Shown in pieces: positions 15,186 to 25,066 of a stretch of 64,000 nucleotides of DNA. A program made the position numbers and the translations under genes. The notes below the pieces were generated by a model, which did not search any database, was not told the origin of the DNA, and saw only the letters and a program-made list of their open reading frames with translations. The stretch is from Acetobacteroides hydrogenigenes (GTDB lineage Bacteria; Bacteroidota; Bacteroidia; Bacteroidales; ZOR0009), in contig NZ_SLWB01000005.1 of the NCBI RefSeq assembly GCF_004340205.1, positions 124,001 through 188,000 on the forward strand, read 5' to 3'. Every line of letters starts with the position of its first letter. The first letter of the stretch is position 1.

Positions 15186-18100
15186 TTAGAGCGTTTTCTT
15201 AACTTCAATCAGCTCGTAGCCTTCGATAAAGTCGCCTACCTGAATATCGTTGAATCCCTTGGTGTTCAAACCGCACTCGAATCCGCTCTTAACTTCTTTA
15301 ACGTCATCCTTAAAGCGCTTGAGCGATTCTAACTCGCCAGTATGGATTACGATACCATCGCGGATAACGCGGATCTTGGAGTTACGGGTAACCGTACCTT
15401 CACGAACGATACATCCGGCAATCGTCCCCACCTTGGTGATCTTGAAGACCTCCATAACCTCAATCGAACATGTGGTTTCTTCCTTGATTTCGGGAGAAAG
15501 CATGCCAACGATGGCGTCCTTAACTTCGTTAATAGCATCGTAGATGATCGAGTAGTGGCGAATTTCGATCCCCTCGTTCTCTGCAATGCGGCGGGCATTG
15601 GTTGATGGTCGAACTTGGAAACCAACGATAATTGCGTTTGATGCAGCAGCCAACAGAACGTCCGATTCCGAAATCTGACCTACAGCTTTGTGGATTACGT
15701 TAACCTGTACCTCTTCGTTCGAAAGCTTGATGAGCGAGTCGGTAAGCGCCTCGATAGAACCGTCCACGTCTCCCTTAACGATGATGTTAAGCTCCTTGAA
15801 GTTTCCGATGGCAATACGGCGACCGATTTCGTCGAGGGTGATATGCTTGGTAGCACGTAGTCCCTGCATACGCTGCAGCTGCTCGCGCTTGTTGGCAATA
15901 TCCTTTGCCTCGCGCTCTTCGAGTACGTTGAAGGTTTCCCCTGCTGTTGGTGCTCCGTTCAACCCGAGCATAAGAACAGGAACCGAAGGGCCTGCCTTGG
16001 TGATCTTCTTACCACGTTCGTTGAACATTGCCTTTACGCGACCGTAGTATTGTCCTGAAAGAACAACATCTCCAATATTAAGCGTTCCCGAATGAACCAG
16101 CATCGTGGTAACGTAGCCACGACCTTTATCAAGGGTCGATTCAATAACAGAACCCTTTGCGTTCTTATTTGGGTTAGCCTTCAGCTCAAGCATTTCAGCC
16201 TCTAGCAGTACCTTGTCAAGAAGTTCCTGAATACCTTCTCCCTTCTTAGCCGAGATTTCTTGAACCTGATACTTACCTCCCCAATCCTCAACGAGGTAGT
16301 TCATGGCGGCAAGTTGTTCTCGGATCTTATCGGGGTTTGCACCTGGCTTGTCCACCTTGTTGATGGCAAACACCATTGGAACACCTGCTGCAACCGCGTG
16401 GTTGATGGCCTCCTTGGTTTGTGGCATCACGCTATCGTCTGCTGCAATAATGATGATGGCGATATCGGTAACCTTAGCACCACGGGCACGCATTGCGGTA
16501 AACGCTTCGTGACCAGGGGTATCTAGGAAGGTAATCCTGCGCTCTTCGTCGATTTTTACAGAGTAAGCTCCAATGTGCTGGGTGATACCACCAGCCTCAC
16601 CGGCTATTACGTTCGCCTTACGGATGTAGTCCAGCAGCGATGTTTTACCGTGGTCTACGTGTCCCATTACGGTAACGATAGGAGAGCGGGGGAGAAGATC
16701 CTCTGGTCTGTCCTCCTCTTCCTGAATAGATTCTTGGATCTCGGCAGCAACGAACTCAACCTTGTACCCGAACTCTTCTGCTACCAAAACAAGAGCCTCT
16801 GCATCCAAACGCTGGTTGATGGAAACCATCAAACCTAGGTTCATGCAGGCTCCAATTACATCGGTAACCGGAACATCCATCATGTTTGCCAACTCGTTAA
16901 CGGTAACGAATTCGGTTACCTTGATGATGCTGCGTTCGGCCTCGGCAAGCTCCTGCTCGGCCATCATACGCTGACGAACATCGTCGCGCTTATCTCTACG
17001 ATATTTAGAACTCTTGCTCTTCGCGCCTTTTGCGGTAAGACGAGCTAGAGTGTCCTTAATTTGCTTTTGTACATCCTCGTCGCTAACCTCCTTGTGAACA
17101 GGTTTCTTAGCAGCGAACTTTGAACCACCTTTTTGGGGTCCCCCTGCATTGCGGTTAACCTGTAGGCGGTTGCCACCTCCTTGACCAGGTTGGCCAGGCT
17201 GACTACCGGCCTGTGGCTGGCGAGGTCCTTTCTGTGGACGGTTGGCATCGGTTTGTTTTGGACCCTTTTCTAGAGGTTTTGCGCGAGGAGGGAATTGTGG
17301 CTGACGAACTTCTTGGGACTTAGCCTCACCCTCTACGTTAACTTTCTGATCGGGCTTAATGCGTTTCCGTTTCTTTTTATTCTTATCCCCTGCATTTGGG
17401 TTGCCTACCGATGTGGCAACTGGTTTTTTCTTAGGCGCAAAGGCCGAAAGGTCAATTTTGCCAACAACCGTTGGTCCCGAGAGCTTCTCCACGTCAGCCC
17501 TAAAAAGTTCTTCGCTGGTTTCGGTAGCTGTTTCAGCCACTACTTCTTCTTTTACAACTTCTTCTTTCACTAAATCAGTTTTCGTTTCTTCAACGCCCTT
17601 CTTAGGTTGCTCGGTGGCTTCCGGCTCTTTTTCAGGTGCAGGAGTTGGCTGGGGGCGATTTTGTTGTTTGCCTTCGGTTTCGGTAGGTGCTGCTGGCTTT
17701 TCTTGCACAGGCTTTACCTCTTCTTCCACCTTTGTATGTTCCTTTGGGGTTACAGGAGCAGCTGGCTCTATGTCTGTAGCCTTTTCTATTTTAACTTCTT
17801 GAGGTTTTTCGATAGGAGCAGATACGGTTTTCTCCGCTTTAACCTCAGCAGCAGGTTGCGGTTTTTCCTTCTCTTCGATAGGGGCTTCACTGGTTGCAGG
17901 ACGAGTGGTACGCTTAGGCTCGAGATCTATCTTGCCTATGATGTTTGGACCCTTAATTTTGGGTGCTTCAATTTTCTCCACTTCAGGTTCGTGCGGCTTA
18001 TGCCTTTCGGTGCTGGTGTTGTCCTTAAGGATGATGCTTCTTTCGCTATCGTCATCGCCTTCATCTTCATCGGAAGGGCTTGAGCCTTTAAGCACGTCGT

Positions 18101-18344
18101 CAATAGACACAGCGGCCTTCTTTTCCCGAATGCCCTTCAGGTCAACCTTGCTGGCTTCTGCCTTTAGCTTAAATTCCTTGCCGAATTCCTTCTCCAGCAA
18201 TAGGTATGCTTCGGTGGTTATTTTTGCATTAGGGTTCGAGTCGACCTCTATTCCCTTCTTATGAAGAAAATCCACAATGGTCTGAACCCCTACGTTTAGC
18301 TCCTTAGCTGCTTTAAGAAGCCGTGTTGATTTATCCTGCGTCAT
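15186..18344 (-). CDS. infB: Translation initiation factor IF-2
   Basis: 1052 residues, long as in other Bacteroidota. The N-terminus has an IF2_N helical segment ([20 protein letters not shown]). A Pro/Glu/Lys-rich linker of roughly 350 residues follows, containing two copies of a TVVGKIDLS / NIIGKIDLE motif, then a second IF2_N region. The GTPase domain from about residue 555 has [16 protein letters not shown] (G1), DTPGHEAF (G3) and NKVDKP (G4). Domains II, III and IV end in [16 protein letters not shown]-2 brings initiator tRNA to the 30S subunit and promotes subunit joining. It is the third gene of the rimP-nusA-infB unit, 46 bp after nusA. Confidence 0.98.
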   Translation of the reverse strand: MTQDKSTRLLKAAKELNVGVQTIVDFLHKKGIEVDSNPNAKITTEAYLLLEKEFGKEFKLKAEASKVDLKGIREKKAAVSIDDVLKGSSPSDEDEGDDDSERSIILKDNTSTERHKPHEPEVEKIEAPKIKGPNIIGKIDLEPKRTTRPATSEAPIEEKEKPQPAAEVKAEKTVSAPIEKPQEVKIEKATDIEPAAPVTPKEHTKVEEEVKPVQEKPAAPTETEGKQQNRPQPTPAPEKEPEATEQPKKGVEETKTDLVKEEVVKEEVVAETATETSEELFRADVEKLSGPTVVGKIDLSAFAPKKKPVATSVGNPNAGDKNKKKRKRIKPDQKVNVEGEAKSQEVRQPQFPPRAKPLEKGPKQTDANRPQKGPRQPQAGSQPGQPGQGGGNRLQVNRNAGGPQKGGSKFAAKKPVHKEVSDEDVQKQIKDTLARLTAKGAKSKSSKYRRDKRDDVRQRMMAEQELAEAERSIIKVTEFVTVNELANMMDVPVTDVIGACMNLGLMVSINQRLDAEALVLVAEEFGYKVEFVAAEIQESIQEEEDRPEDLLPRSPIVTVMGHVDHGKTSLLDYIRKANVIAGEAGGITQHIGAYSVKIDEERRITFLDTPGHEAFTAMRARGAKVTDIAIIIIAADDSVMPQTKEAINHAVAAGVPMVFAINKVDKPGANPDKIREQLAAMNYLVEDWGGKYQVQEISAKKGEGIQELLDKVLLEAEMLELKANPNKNAKGSVIESTLDKGRGYVTTMLVHSGTLNIGDVVLSGQYYGRVKAMFNERGKKITKAGPSVPVLMLGLNGAPTAGETFNVLEEREAKDIANKREQLQRMQGLRATKHITLDEIGRRIAIGNFKELNIIVKGDVDGSIEALTDSLIKLSNEEVQVNVIHKAVGQISESDVLLAAASNAIIVGFQVRPSTNARRIAENEGIEIRHYSIIYDAINEVKDAIVGMLSPEIKEETTCSIEVMEVFKITKVGTIAGCIVREGTVTRNSKIRVIRDGIVIHTGELESLKRFKDDVKEVKSGFECGLNTKGFNDIQVGDFIEGYELIEVKKTL

Positions 18345-18390
18345 ACTTATCCTATCGATTTTTTAGTGAAGGCAAATTTAATACAATGTG

Positions 18391-19629
18391 CTAAGACTCA
18401 AACTCCGAACGAAGAATGTTTACCACTTCAATTACGGTTTCTTCTTCTAGGTCGGTTCTGCGAACCAGTTCGCTTACCGAAATTTCGAGTACGCTCTTAG
18501 CTGTATCGCAGCCAATATTCTTGAGTTGATCGATGATCCAGCCTTCGATTTCATCGCCGAATTCATCTAGCGATACGTCTTCCTCATCCTCTTCGCTTTC
18601 TCTGTAAACGTCAATTTCGTAGCCGGTTAGCTGTCCGGCTAGTTTGATGTTAAGGCCACCCTTGCCGATGGCAAGCGATACCTCGGTTGGTTTTAGGTAA
18701 ACATCAGCCTTGAGATTTTCATCGTCGAGCTTAATGCTGCTGATTTTAGCAGGGCTAAGAGCTCGTGCAATATAAAGCTGAGTGTTATGCGTAAAGTTGA
18801 TAACGTCGATATTCTCGTTGCGAAGCTCGCGAACAATTCCGTGGATGCGCGATCCCTTCATTCCCACGCAGGCTCCAACTGGATCGATGCGCTCGTCGTA
18901 GCTTTCTACGGCAACCTTTGCGCGCTCGCCGGGTACGCGTACAATCTTCTTTATGGTGATTAGGCCATCGAAGATTTCGGGTACTTCCTGCTCGAAAAGA
19001 CGCTCTAGGAATACTGGTGATGTTCTAGAAAGGATAATAAGCGGGCTGCTGTTGCGCATTTCTACGCGAACAACTACGGCTTTAAGCGTGTCGCCTTTGC
19101 GGTAGAAGTCGGATGGAATTTGCTCGGTGCGAGGAAGGATGAGCTCGTTGTTTTCGTCGTCGATAACAAGAATTTCCTTCTTCCAAACTTGGTATACTTC
19201 GCCGGTAACTACTTGGCCTACCTTATCCTTATACTTATTGAAGATGCTTGCTTTTTCGAGATCCATGATTCGGCCTGCAAGATTCTGGCGGAGTGCAAGT
19301 ATTGCACGGCGTCCGAACTTCTCGAACCTAACCTCTTCCGATACCTCTTCGCCAACCTCGTAGTCCTCGTCAATTTTCTTGGCCTCGCTAAGCGGAATTT
19401 CCTTCGTAGGATCTTCTAGCTCGCCATCGGCAACCACGATACGGTTGTGGTATATCTCAAGGTTTCCCTTGTCGATATTCACGATGATATCGAAATTTTC
19501 GTCGCTTCCGTAAAGCTTTACGAGAAGGCCACGAAACACGTCCTCAAGAACGCTCATCATGGTCGGACGGTCGATATTCTTGAGTTCCTTAAACTCTGCG
19601 AATGTCTCTATAAGGTTAAGATTTTCCAT
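18391..19629 (-). CDS. nusA: Transcription termination/antitermination protein NusA
   Basis: 412 residues from the ATG at 19629 (MENLNLIETFAEFKELKN), which fits Bacteroidota NusA better than the in-frame ATG three codons upstream. Order: an RNA-polymerase-binding N-terminal domain (about 1-125), an S1 domain (about 130-200, GQVVTGEVYQVWKKEILVID), and KH1/KH2 (GACVGMKGSRIHGIVRELRN, IGKGGLNIKLAGQLTG). An acidic linker and a short helical tail with one helix-hairpin-helix-like repeat finish it. It modulates pausing, termination and antitermination and binds RNA through S1-KH. It lies between rimP and infB with gaps of 24 and 46 bp. Confidence 0.97.
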   Translation of the reverse strand: MENLNLIETFAEFKELKNIDRPTMMSVLEDVFRGLLVKLYGSDENFDIIVNIDKGNLEIYHNRIVVADGELEDPTKEIPLSEAKKIDEDYEVGEEVSEEVRFEKFGRRAILALRQNLAGRIMDLEKASIFNKYKDKVGQVVTGEVYQVWKKEILVIDDENNELILPRTEQIPSDFYRKGDTLKAVVVRVEMRNSSPLIILSRTSPVFLERLFEQEVPEIFDGLITIKKIVRVPGERAKVAVESYDERIDPVGACVGMKGSRIHGIVRELRNENIDVINFTHNTQLYIARALSPAKISSIKLDDENLKADVYLKPTEVSLAIGKGGLNIKLAGQLTGYEIDVYRESEEDEEDVSLDEFGDEIEGWIIDQLKNIGCDTAKSVLEISVSELVRRTDLEEETVIEVVNILRSEFES

Positions 19630-19653
19630 TTGCAACAAGCTTATATCTCTTTC

Positions 19654-20121
19654 TTACTTGAATGATATTGTTTCTTTAGTCGATTTCGCATAGGCAAAGG
19701 CAATTCGCTGTTTTACCTCTACGATCTGCTTTTTCTTGGTTCCCTCTATTTGCTCCTTTTTGGAGAACGTAACCTCAAAATCGTCTTGGGTTACTTCGCT
19801 AAGGGTTCCTGCAACCTTGGCGCCATCGAGCAGCTGAACTTCAACTGGGCGACCGATGGCCTTGGTGTATTGGCGGTGTACCTTAAATGGCTGGCCAATT
19901 CCGGGTGATGCTACCATAAGTTCAAAGTCCTCTTTTTCGCGGTCGAGCGAGCCTTCTACGGCGCGGCTCACTGCAATGCATTGGTCGATACCAACTCCGC
20001 TATCGCCATCTATGGCTATGTCGATTTTATTGGAGGTGTCGATTTTTAAATCTACGAGAAATAGATCTAGTTCGGCTAATTTTTCCTCTACGATTTTTTT
20101 TACAAATGCCTGATCTACCAT
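19654..20121 (-). CDS. rimP: Ribosome maturation factor RimP
   Basis: 155 residues from the ATG at 20121 (MVDQAFVKKIVEEKLAELDL). The frame stays open upstream for 40 codons, but that part overlaps the promoter and leader hairpin and has no RimP similarity. The N-terminal alpha/beta domain contains IDIAIDGDSGVGIDQCIAVS and REKEDFELMVASPGIGQPF, the usual VSSPG-like turn. The C-terminal SH3-like domain contains GRPVEVQLLDGAKVAGTL. It helps assemble the 30S subunit. First gene of the rimP-nusA-infB operon. Confidence 0.96.
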   Translation of the reverse strand: MVDQAFVKKIVEEKLAELDLFLVDLKIDTSNKIDIAIDGDSGVGIDQCIAVSRAVEGSLDREKEDFELMVASPGIGQPFKVHRQYTKAIGRPVEVQLLDGAKVAGTLSEVTQDDFEVTFSKKEQIEGTKKKQIVEVKQRIAFAYAKSTKETISFK

Positions 20122-20136
20122 ACTTTTTTGATAACA

Positions 20137-20162
20137 AAAGGGGGGACATCGTGTCCCCCTTT
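20137..20162 (-). promoter_or_regulatory. Leader hairpin in front of rimP
   Basis: AAAGGGGGGACA (20137-20148) pairs with TGTCCCCCTTT (20152-20162) around a 3-nt loop. Read on the minus strand it is followed by CTTTTGTTATC. It lies inside the predicted leader, 16 nt before the rimP start, and would hamper ribosome loading or act as an attenuator. Confidence 0.55.
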
Positions 20163-20188
20163 GTATCGGATTTTCTCCTTTACGAGCG

Positions 20189-20196
20189 CAAATATA
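20189..20196 (-). promoter_or_regulatory. -7 element of the rimP operon promoter
   Basis: TATATTTG on the minus strand matches TAnnTTTG exactly. No clear TTTG lies 19-21 bp upstream. Predicted start is near 20182, giving a leader of about 60 nt that contains the hairpin. Confidence 0.5.
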
Positions 20197-20396
20197 GTAA
20201 CTTTCAAGCAGAAATGAAAAATATTGCTGAAAATTAAGCAAATATACTAGGTTGCTTTACTCTTTTTTGCTGCATAGATGCACTTTAGGGATAATATTAT
20301 TAGTAAAAAATAACAAAAACATCTGTTTTTTACAGGTTGGATGATATCCAACATTAAAAAATGCTCGGATTTAGATGAAATCTGCAAACCCTGCAA

Positions 20397-22409
20397 TTAT
20401 TCTGGAGCTTTTCGGAATACAATGGCTGTACGTGAGGGTATGTACACCTTGAGCCATTCCTTATTGCCGTTCTTGATGAGAGCGTCGGGTTGGGTGAAAT
20501 GTTCTATGCTATCGTCGTTTATGGCAAAGCCGCCAAATTCTTTGGCATCGGTGTTGAGTATTGCCGTGTACTTTCCTTTTGGGGCTAGGATGCCATAGTC
20601 TGCAAATGATTTTTGGGGGCTAAAGTTAAAGATGAAGATGAGGTCGTTTCGTGCAAAGGCAAGAATTTGATCGTCCTCCTTATCCCAAAGCTTAGTAAGC
20701 GGTTTTAGGTGGAAGTTCTTCTCTGTTTTTAGAAGATTTACCATCGCTTTGTCGAACCGATCAAGGTACTGGTACTTTAAGCTAGGATCTGAGGCTAGGC
20801 TCCATTGTCTTCGTGCGTACTTATACGACCAGCCATTTCCTTGACGGGGAAAGTCGATCCACTCGGGATGGCCAAACTCGTTTCCCATAAAGTTGAGGTA
20901 TCCTCCGTTTATGGTTGCTGCTGTAATGAGGCGGATCATCTTATGAAGTGCAATACCTCTATTTACGGTTAAGTCGGCATCATCAATTCGCATGTGCCAG
21001 TACATCCTTTCGTCAATAAGGCGAAAGATGATAGTCTTATCGCCAACCAAAGCCTGATCGTGGCTTTCGGCGTAGCTAATCGTCTTTTCCTCCTTTCGGC
21101 GGTTGGTTAGCTGCCAGTAGATATCACCAGGTTTCCATTCCTCATCTTTGATATCCTTTATAAGCCTAATCCAGTAGTCGGGTATTCCCATTGCCATTCG
21201 GTAGTCGAAGCCTAGACCTCCATCCTCCTGCTTGGCGGCCAGTCCGGGCATGCCGCTCATCTCTTCGGCAATGGTTATGGCATTAGGGTTTAGTAGGTGT
21301 ACTAGCTTGTTGGCAAGCGCAAGGTAGGTTATGGCATCTTCGTCTTGCTTGCCGTTGTAGTAGTCGTTGTAGCTGGTGAAGGTTTGGTTAAGACCGTGGT
21401 TGAGGTAGATCATGGAGGTTACGCCATCGAAGCGGAGGCCATCAAACTTAAACTCTTCGAGCCAGTACTTGCAGTTGGAGAGGAGGTAGTGCAGCACTTC
21501 GGGTTTCCCGTAATCGAAGCAGAGCGAATCCCATGCCGGATGCTCGCGCCTTGGCCCTTGGTGGAAGTACTGGAAGGGCGTTCCATCGAAGCATCCCAGC
21601 CCTTCTACCGCATTTTTTACGGCATGCGAATGCACAATATCCATGATAACGGCAATGCCCAGCTCGTGGGCGGCATCTACCAGCTGCTTCAGCTCTTCGG
21701 GCGTGCCAAAGCGCGAAGAGGGGGCAAAGAAGCTGGAGACGTGGTACCCGAACGATCCGTAGTAGGGGTGCTCCTGTACGGCCATCAGCTGGATGGCGTT
21801 GTAGCCGAGAGAGGCAATACGGGGAAGAGCCTTCTCCCTAAACTCGTTGTAAACGCCAACCCTTTCCTCTTCGGTTGCCATGCCCACATGGCATTCGTAG
21901 ATCAGCAGCGGGGAGGTGTGGGGCTTAAAGTGCTTAACGCGGAATTCGTACTCGTACTGTGGATCCCAAACCTGCGCCGAGAATATCTTGGAAGTGTTAT
22001 CCTGCACAACGCGGGTTGCCCAAGCCGGTATGCGCTCGAATTTACCGCTATCGCTGTGGATGGATAGCTTGTAGTGCTGCCCATGCGCTAGCTGGTTGGG
22101 CTCTAGCCAAATCTCCCAGATTCCGTTTTCGAGGCGGTATAGGCGGAACGTCTCCTGCTCCTGCCATCCGCTAAAGTCGCCAATCAGGTAGATGCGCGAT
22201 GCGGCGGGTGCCCATTCGCGGAAAACCCATCCGTCCCAAACGCGGTTCAACCCAAAGTACATATGGCCGTTGGCGAATTCGCTTAGCGATGATTTTTCTT
22301 CGGTTAGCTCCATCTCCTTTTTAAGGGTATTGGCGTACCGACGGTTGATGGTGTCGGCATAGGGGCGGAGCTGCTTGTCGTGGCGTATGATGCCTAGTTC
22401 CTCGTTCAT
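20397..22409 (-). CDS. glgB: 1,4-alpha-glucan branching enzyme
   Basis: 670 residues from the ATG at 22409 (MNEELGIIRHDKQLRPYADT), the start that aligns with other Bacteroidota enzymes; 26 extra codons upstream are unlikely. A CBM48 domain (about 35-135, WVFREWAPAASRIYLIGDFS) precedes a GH13 barrel. It has DIVHSHAVKNA, FDGLRFDGVTSM (nucleophile Asp), TIAEEMSGMP (acid/base Glu) and SHDQALVGDKT (transition-state Asp), and ends in an alpha-amylase C-terminal beta domain. It makes alpha-1,6 branches in glycogen. It looks like the eukaryote-like GH13_8 type. No other glycogen gene is adjacent. A tandem repeat array lies just upstream of its promoter region. Confidence 0.96.
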   Translation of the reverse strand: MNEELGIIRHDKQLRPYADTINRRYANTLKKEMELTEEKSSLSEFANGHMYFGLNRVWDGWVFREWAPAASRIYLIGDFSGWQEQETFRLYRLENGIWEIWLEPNQLAHGQHYKLSIHSDSGKFERIPAWATRVVQDNTSKIFSAQVWDPQYEYEFRVKHFKPHTSPLLIYECHVGMATEEERVGVYNEFREKALPRIASLGYNAIQLMAVQEHPYYGSFGYHVSSFFAPSSRFGTPEELKQLVDAAHELGIAVIMDIVHSHAVKNAVEGLGCFDGTPFQYFHQGPRREHPAWDSLCFDYGKPEVLHYLLSNCKYWLEEFKFDGLRFDGVTSMIYLNHGLNQTFTSYNDYYNGKQDEDAITYLALANKLVHLLNPNAITIAEEMSGMPGLAAKQEDGGLGFDYRMAMGIPDYWIRLIKDIKDEEWKPGDIYWQLTNRRKEEKTISYAESHDQALVGDKTIIFRLIDERMYWHMRIDDADLTVNRGIALHKMIRLITAATINGGYLNFMGNEFGHPEWIDFPRQGNGWSYKYARRQWSLASDPSLKYQYLDRFDKAMVNLLKTEKNFHLKPLTKLWDKEDDQILAFARNDLIFIFNFSPQKSFADYGILAPKGKYTAILNTDAKEFGGFAINDDSIEHFTQPDALIKNGNKEWLKVYIPSRTAIVFRKAPE

Positions 22410-22517
22410 AGTTCGGATAGGGATTGGTGAACGTAGCTGCTTACTCGGATGAAGGTAAAAGTATGGAATTATTGGGAAGGCTTCCACTGATATTGAAGCT
22501 TCGTGCAGCTGGTGAAG

Positions 22518-22811
22518 TACGGAAGGCGATTCCTCTTCCGATTGGAGCCTCCGTAGATGTACGGAAGGTGTTTTAGGTTCCGATTGGAGCTTCCGTAGAT
22601 GTACGGAAGGTGTTTTGGGTTCCGATTGGTGCCTCCGTAGATGTACGGAAGGTGTTTTGGGTTCCGATTAGAGCTTCCGTAGATGTACGGAAGGTGTTTT
22701 GGGTTCCGATTGAAGCCTCCGTAGATGTACGGAAGGTGTTTTGGGTTCCGATTGGAGCTTCCGTAGATGTACGGAAGGTGTTTTGGGTTCCGATTGAACC
22801 TTCCGTACTTG
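22518..22811. repeat. 42-bp tandem hairpin repeat, about seven units
   Basis: TACGGAAGG begins at about 22518, 22560, 22602, 22644, 22686, 22728 and 22770, an exact 42-bp period. Inner units read TACGGAAGGTGTTTTGGGTT then CCGATTGGAGCTTCCGTAGATG. Where the word before the junction is CTTCCGTA, it pairs with TACGGAAG around a GATG loop, making an 8-bp hairpin per unit; some units carry CCTCCGTA instead. Because 42 is divisible by three, both strands show repetitive open frames (VFWVPIGASVDVRK), but there is no other coding evidence. Confidence 0.9.
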
Positions 22812-22827
22812 TTGGCAAAAGGCAGAA

Positions 22828-22855
22828 AAAGCTACCCAATGTTTCGGGTAGCTTT
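22828..22855 (-). terminator. Terminator of the LD-carboxypeptidase gene
   Basis: AAAGCTACCC (22828-22837) pairs with GGGTAGCTTT (22846-22855), loop AATGTTTC. It lies 15 bp past the stop on the minus strand. Confidence 0.7.
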
Positions 22856-22870
22856 CGTATGTGGGGTGCT

Positions 22871-23776
22871 TTACTGTATCTTCAGCAGGCTTCCTGTTTC
22901 ATTTACCGAGAGCCTGTATCGTTTGCCGAGAACCATGGCGTAGTTGGGCTCTAGGTGCCCTGCAGGGATGCCAAAGGCAACCGGGATCCCCAAATGCTGC
23001 GTGTGCTCGTATACGATTTCTTCGGCAGCTTTACCGAAGGGGATGGTGTTATCGTTCATGTCGTTCATGTAGCCAACGGCAATGCCTGCAAGCTGGCCAA
23101 GAATGCCGCTATGGCGGAGGCTGAGCATGGTTCGGTCCATATGGTAAAGGTACTCGTCGAGATCTTCGATAAAGAGGATCTTTTGGTTGGTGTCTAGCTG
23201 CAAGTCGGTTGCCATAAGGCTGTAGACGAGCGAGAGGTTCCCGCCAACCAGTACGCCTTCGGCTTCGCCGTACACGTTATGAGGGTTAGCCTCGGCAGCA
23301 AGCGCGGTGTGCTTCCCTTTAAGGCTATCAACCAAGCTTTGGGTTGATGGATTGGACGACCCGTCCTTCGGAAAGTTGATGGGCATGGTGCTATGGAGGC
23401 TGGCTATCGACAGCTTGGTGTATAGGGCATGCATAACGGTAACGTCGCTGTATCCACAGAACCACTTTGGATTGTTGCGTATAGCCTCGTAGTCGAGGTA
23501 TTCGAGAATGCGGGCAGATCCGTATCCTCCTCTGGCGCACAGTATCGCTTTTACTTCCGGGTCGGCTACCATTTGCATTACATCGGCAGCGCGCTGTTGG
23601 TCGGTTCCGGAAAACTGGTGAGCCTCCTTAAACAGGTTACTGCCCAGCTTTACCTTAAATCCTTCGTTGGAGAGCAGCTTAATGGCTGGCGCTAGCTCTT
23701 CGGGAGACACCTTGCGGGCGGTTGCTACTATTCCAATCGTATCGCCCTGTTCAAGGTATTTGGGGATGGTTATCAT
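22871..23776 (-). CDS. LD-carboxypeptidase, peptidase family S66
   Basis: 301 residues, no signal peptide. It has the S66 nucleophile elbow CARGGYGSARILEYLD with catalytic Ser, followed by NPKWFCGYSDVTVMHA. EGVLVGGNLSLVYSLM, FIEDLDEYLYHMDRTM (Glu) and PVAFGIPAGHLEPNYAM (His) complete the Ser-Glu-His triad. Such enzymes cut the L,D bond of murein tetrapeptides during cell-wall recycling in the cytoplasm; MccF-like members detoxify microcin C. With no microcin genes nearby, a recycling role is more likely. It is preceded by a TATATTTG promoter element and followed by its own terminator, so it is probably monocistronic. Confidence 0.93.
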   Translation of the reverse strand: MITIPKYLEQGDTIGIVATARKVSPEELAPAIKLLSNEGFKVKLGSNLFKEAHQFSGTDQQRAADVMQMVADPEVKAILCARGGYGSARILEYLDYEAIRNNPKWFCGYSDVTVMHALYTKLSIASLHSTMPINFPKDGSSNPSTQSLVDSLKGKHTALAAEANPHNVYGEAEGVLVGGNLSLVYSLMATDLQLDTNQKILFIEDLDEYLYHMDRTMLSLRHSGILGQLAGIAVGYMNDMNDNTIPFGKAAEEIVYEHTQHLGIPVAFGIPAGHLEPNYAMVLGKRYRLSVNETGSLLKIQ

Positions 23777-23793
23777 TAAAGTGTCAGTTTATG

Positions 23794-23801
23794 CAAATAT
23801 A
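23794..23801 (-). promoter_or_regulatory. -7 element of the LD-carboxypeptidase promoter
   Basis: TATATTTG on the minus strand, 18 bp from the start codon. Initiation about 7 nt downstream would give a leader of only about 10 nt. No convincing -33 element is visible. Confidence 0.4.
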
Positions 23802-23815
23802 GGAGCTGTTACAGC

Positions 23816-25066
23816 TTAGTTGCCCTTTATGATTGCAGGGATTGTCTTTTTGATCTTGCTTACAGGGCTTCCCTTAAAAGTATACCCAAGACTCCAGTAT
23901 AGGTATTGAGCTTTGCTGAACTTTGAGGCTCGGATGCCAAATGTTCCAAATAGGTTGTCCTTAAGGAAAACCTTTACACCGGCCACCTGGTAAAGTGGCT
24001 TATCCTTGTCGTTGCCATGGATGATGTTGTATCCGAGGTTGGCAAAGATGGAGTAGTTGGGCAAAACTAGCTCACCCTTTGCTGAAACTCCTAGCGAGAA
24101 CCGATGCCAAAAAGGTCCAAGTTCGATTCGGTCGTATGTCTTACTATCGATAGGGTTGACGGCCCTCGATGCCTTTGCCCGTGAGCTTTCGTCGTAAAGA
24201 AAATCGAGGCTGGCCCCATACTTGTACTTGTAGCTGCTCACGACCATTGGCGCAAACGAAATTCCGTATACGCCAAAGTTACGGTCGAGGTACTCCGAAG
24301 GGAGGTTCGTTCCTGTGGTATCGAATCGTCGCTGGCGCGATGAAATGTTTACCAGCAAGTCGTAGTCTATTCTTGGCTCTATTGTGGGGGGGACGAATCG
24401 GTGCTTGCCGTTAATTACAGGCTTCTTGTCGAAGCTGTAGTTAAACTCGAAAAAGGGAGCAAATAGGTTGATACCCTTGTTGGGTAGGCGTGATGCCCCA
24501 TTCGAAAAGTGGCTCATGCTTACCCCAAAATCAAAATCCCAGTGGGGAGCAAACTGGTAGTTGGCGTAAAGGTTGAGGCTGATGAATACGTTGGACGATG
24601 AGCCAAGCGCGATATTCTCGTGGTTGGTGAAGGGATCGTAAGGCCTCCAGTTGAACGAGGCACCCAGCTGCCACTCAAACTTGAACTTAAGCGCTTTTGA
24701 GTAGTCGTTGAGGGTTGTCCCCTGAAAAGCGTAGAGGGCAAACGGATTTCCAAGGGCATCGTTGTCGTTGTAGAAGTTGGCAAAGTAGAACCCTACACCA
24801 CCATAGGGCATACCGTAGGCGTAGTCCTGCCACCTATCGCCAGCTGCCGAGTATCCGTATTTCAGCGAGTACGAGTTGTACGTAGGCTTATTCTTTTGCT
24901 TTGTAACAAAGTCGTTGGTAGGAAGCACAGCTCCACCTTGGTAGTTAAACGATAAAAATGGGTTTCTGGCGCTTTTCTTATCCAAAGAGTCTTGACTTGT
25001 GCCGTTGCTCGCCAATGCAATTTTTATAACGAATAAAAAAAGTAGTAAAACAGACAGCCTCTTCAT
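23816..25066 (-). CDS. PagL-like acyloxyacyl hydrolase, outer membrane
   Basis: 416 residues with a signal peptide (MKRLSVLLLFLFVIKIALAS). The body is rich in alternating aromatic beta-strands and ends in strands such as AQYLYWSLGYTFKG, consistent with an outer-membrane barrel. The motif VSMSHFSNGASRLPNKGIN contains the H-x-S pair of the PagL family (lipid A 3-O-deacylase, Pfam acyloxyacyl hydrolase). PFFEFNYSF follows, where the Glu could complete the triad. It probably trims acyl chains from lipid A or another outer-membrane lipid. It is longer than PagL itself, which is about 180 residues, because of extra N- and C-terminal strands. It lies 39 bp upstream of the LD-carboxypeptidase gene, but the latter has its own promoter. 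Confidence 0.82.
   Translation of the reverse strand: MKRLSVLLLFLFVIKIALASNGTSQDSLDKKSARNPFLSFNYQGGAVLPTNDFVTKQKNKPTYNSYSLKYGYSAAGDRWQDYAYGMPYGGVGFYFANFYNDNDALGNPFALYAFQGTTLNDYSKALKFKFEWQLGASFNWRPYDPFTNHENIALGSSSNVFISLNLYANYQFAPHWDFDFGVSMSHFSNGASRLPNKGINLFAPFFEFNYSFDKKPVINGKHRFVPPTIEPRIDYDLLVNISSRQRRFDTTGTNLPSEYLDRNFGVYGISFAPMVVSSYKYKYGASLDFLYDESSRAKASRAVNPIDSKTYDRIELGPFWHRFSLGVSAKGELVLPNYSIFANLGYNIIHGNDKDKPLYQVAGVKVFLKDNLFGTFGIRASKFSKAQYLYWSLGYTFKGSPVSKIKKTIPAIIKGN

Noticed and set aside
20122-20241. Extended RimP start 40 codons upstream
   Set aside because: This part overlaps the promoter element and leader hairpin and contains no RimP features.
22573-22954. Repeat-protein frames on both strands (VFWVPIGASVDVRK; GTQNTFRTSTEAPI)
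   Set aside because: A 42-bp unit is a multiple of three, so open frames arise automatically on both strands; no start signal, and the plus-strand frame continues into the LD-carboxypeptidase gene in antisense.
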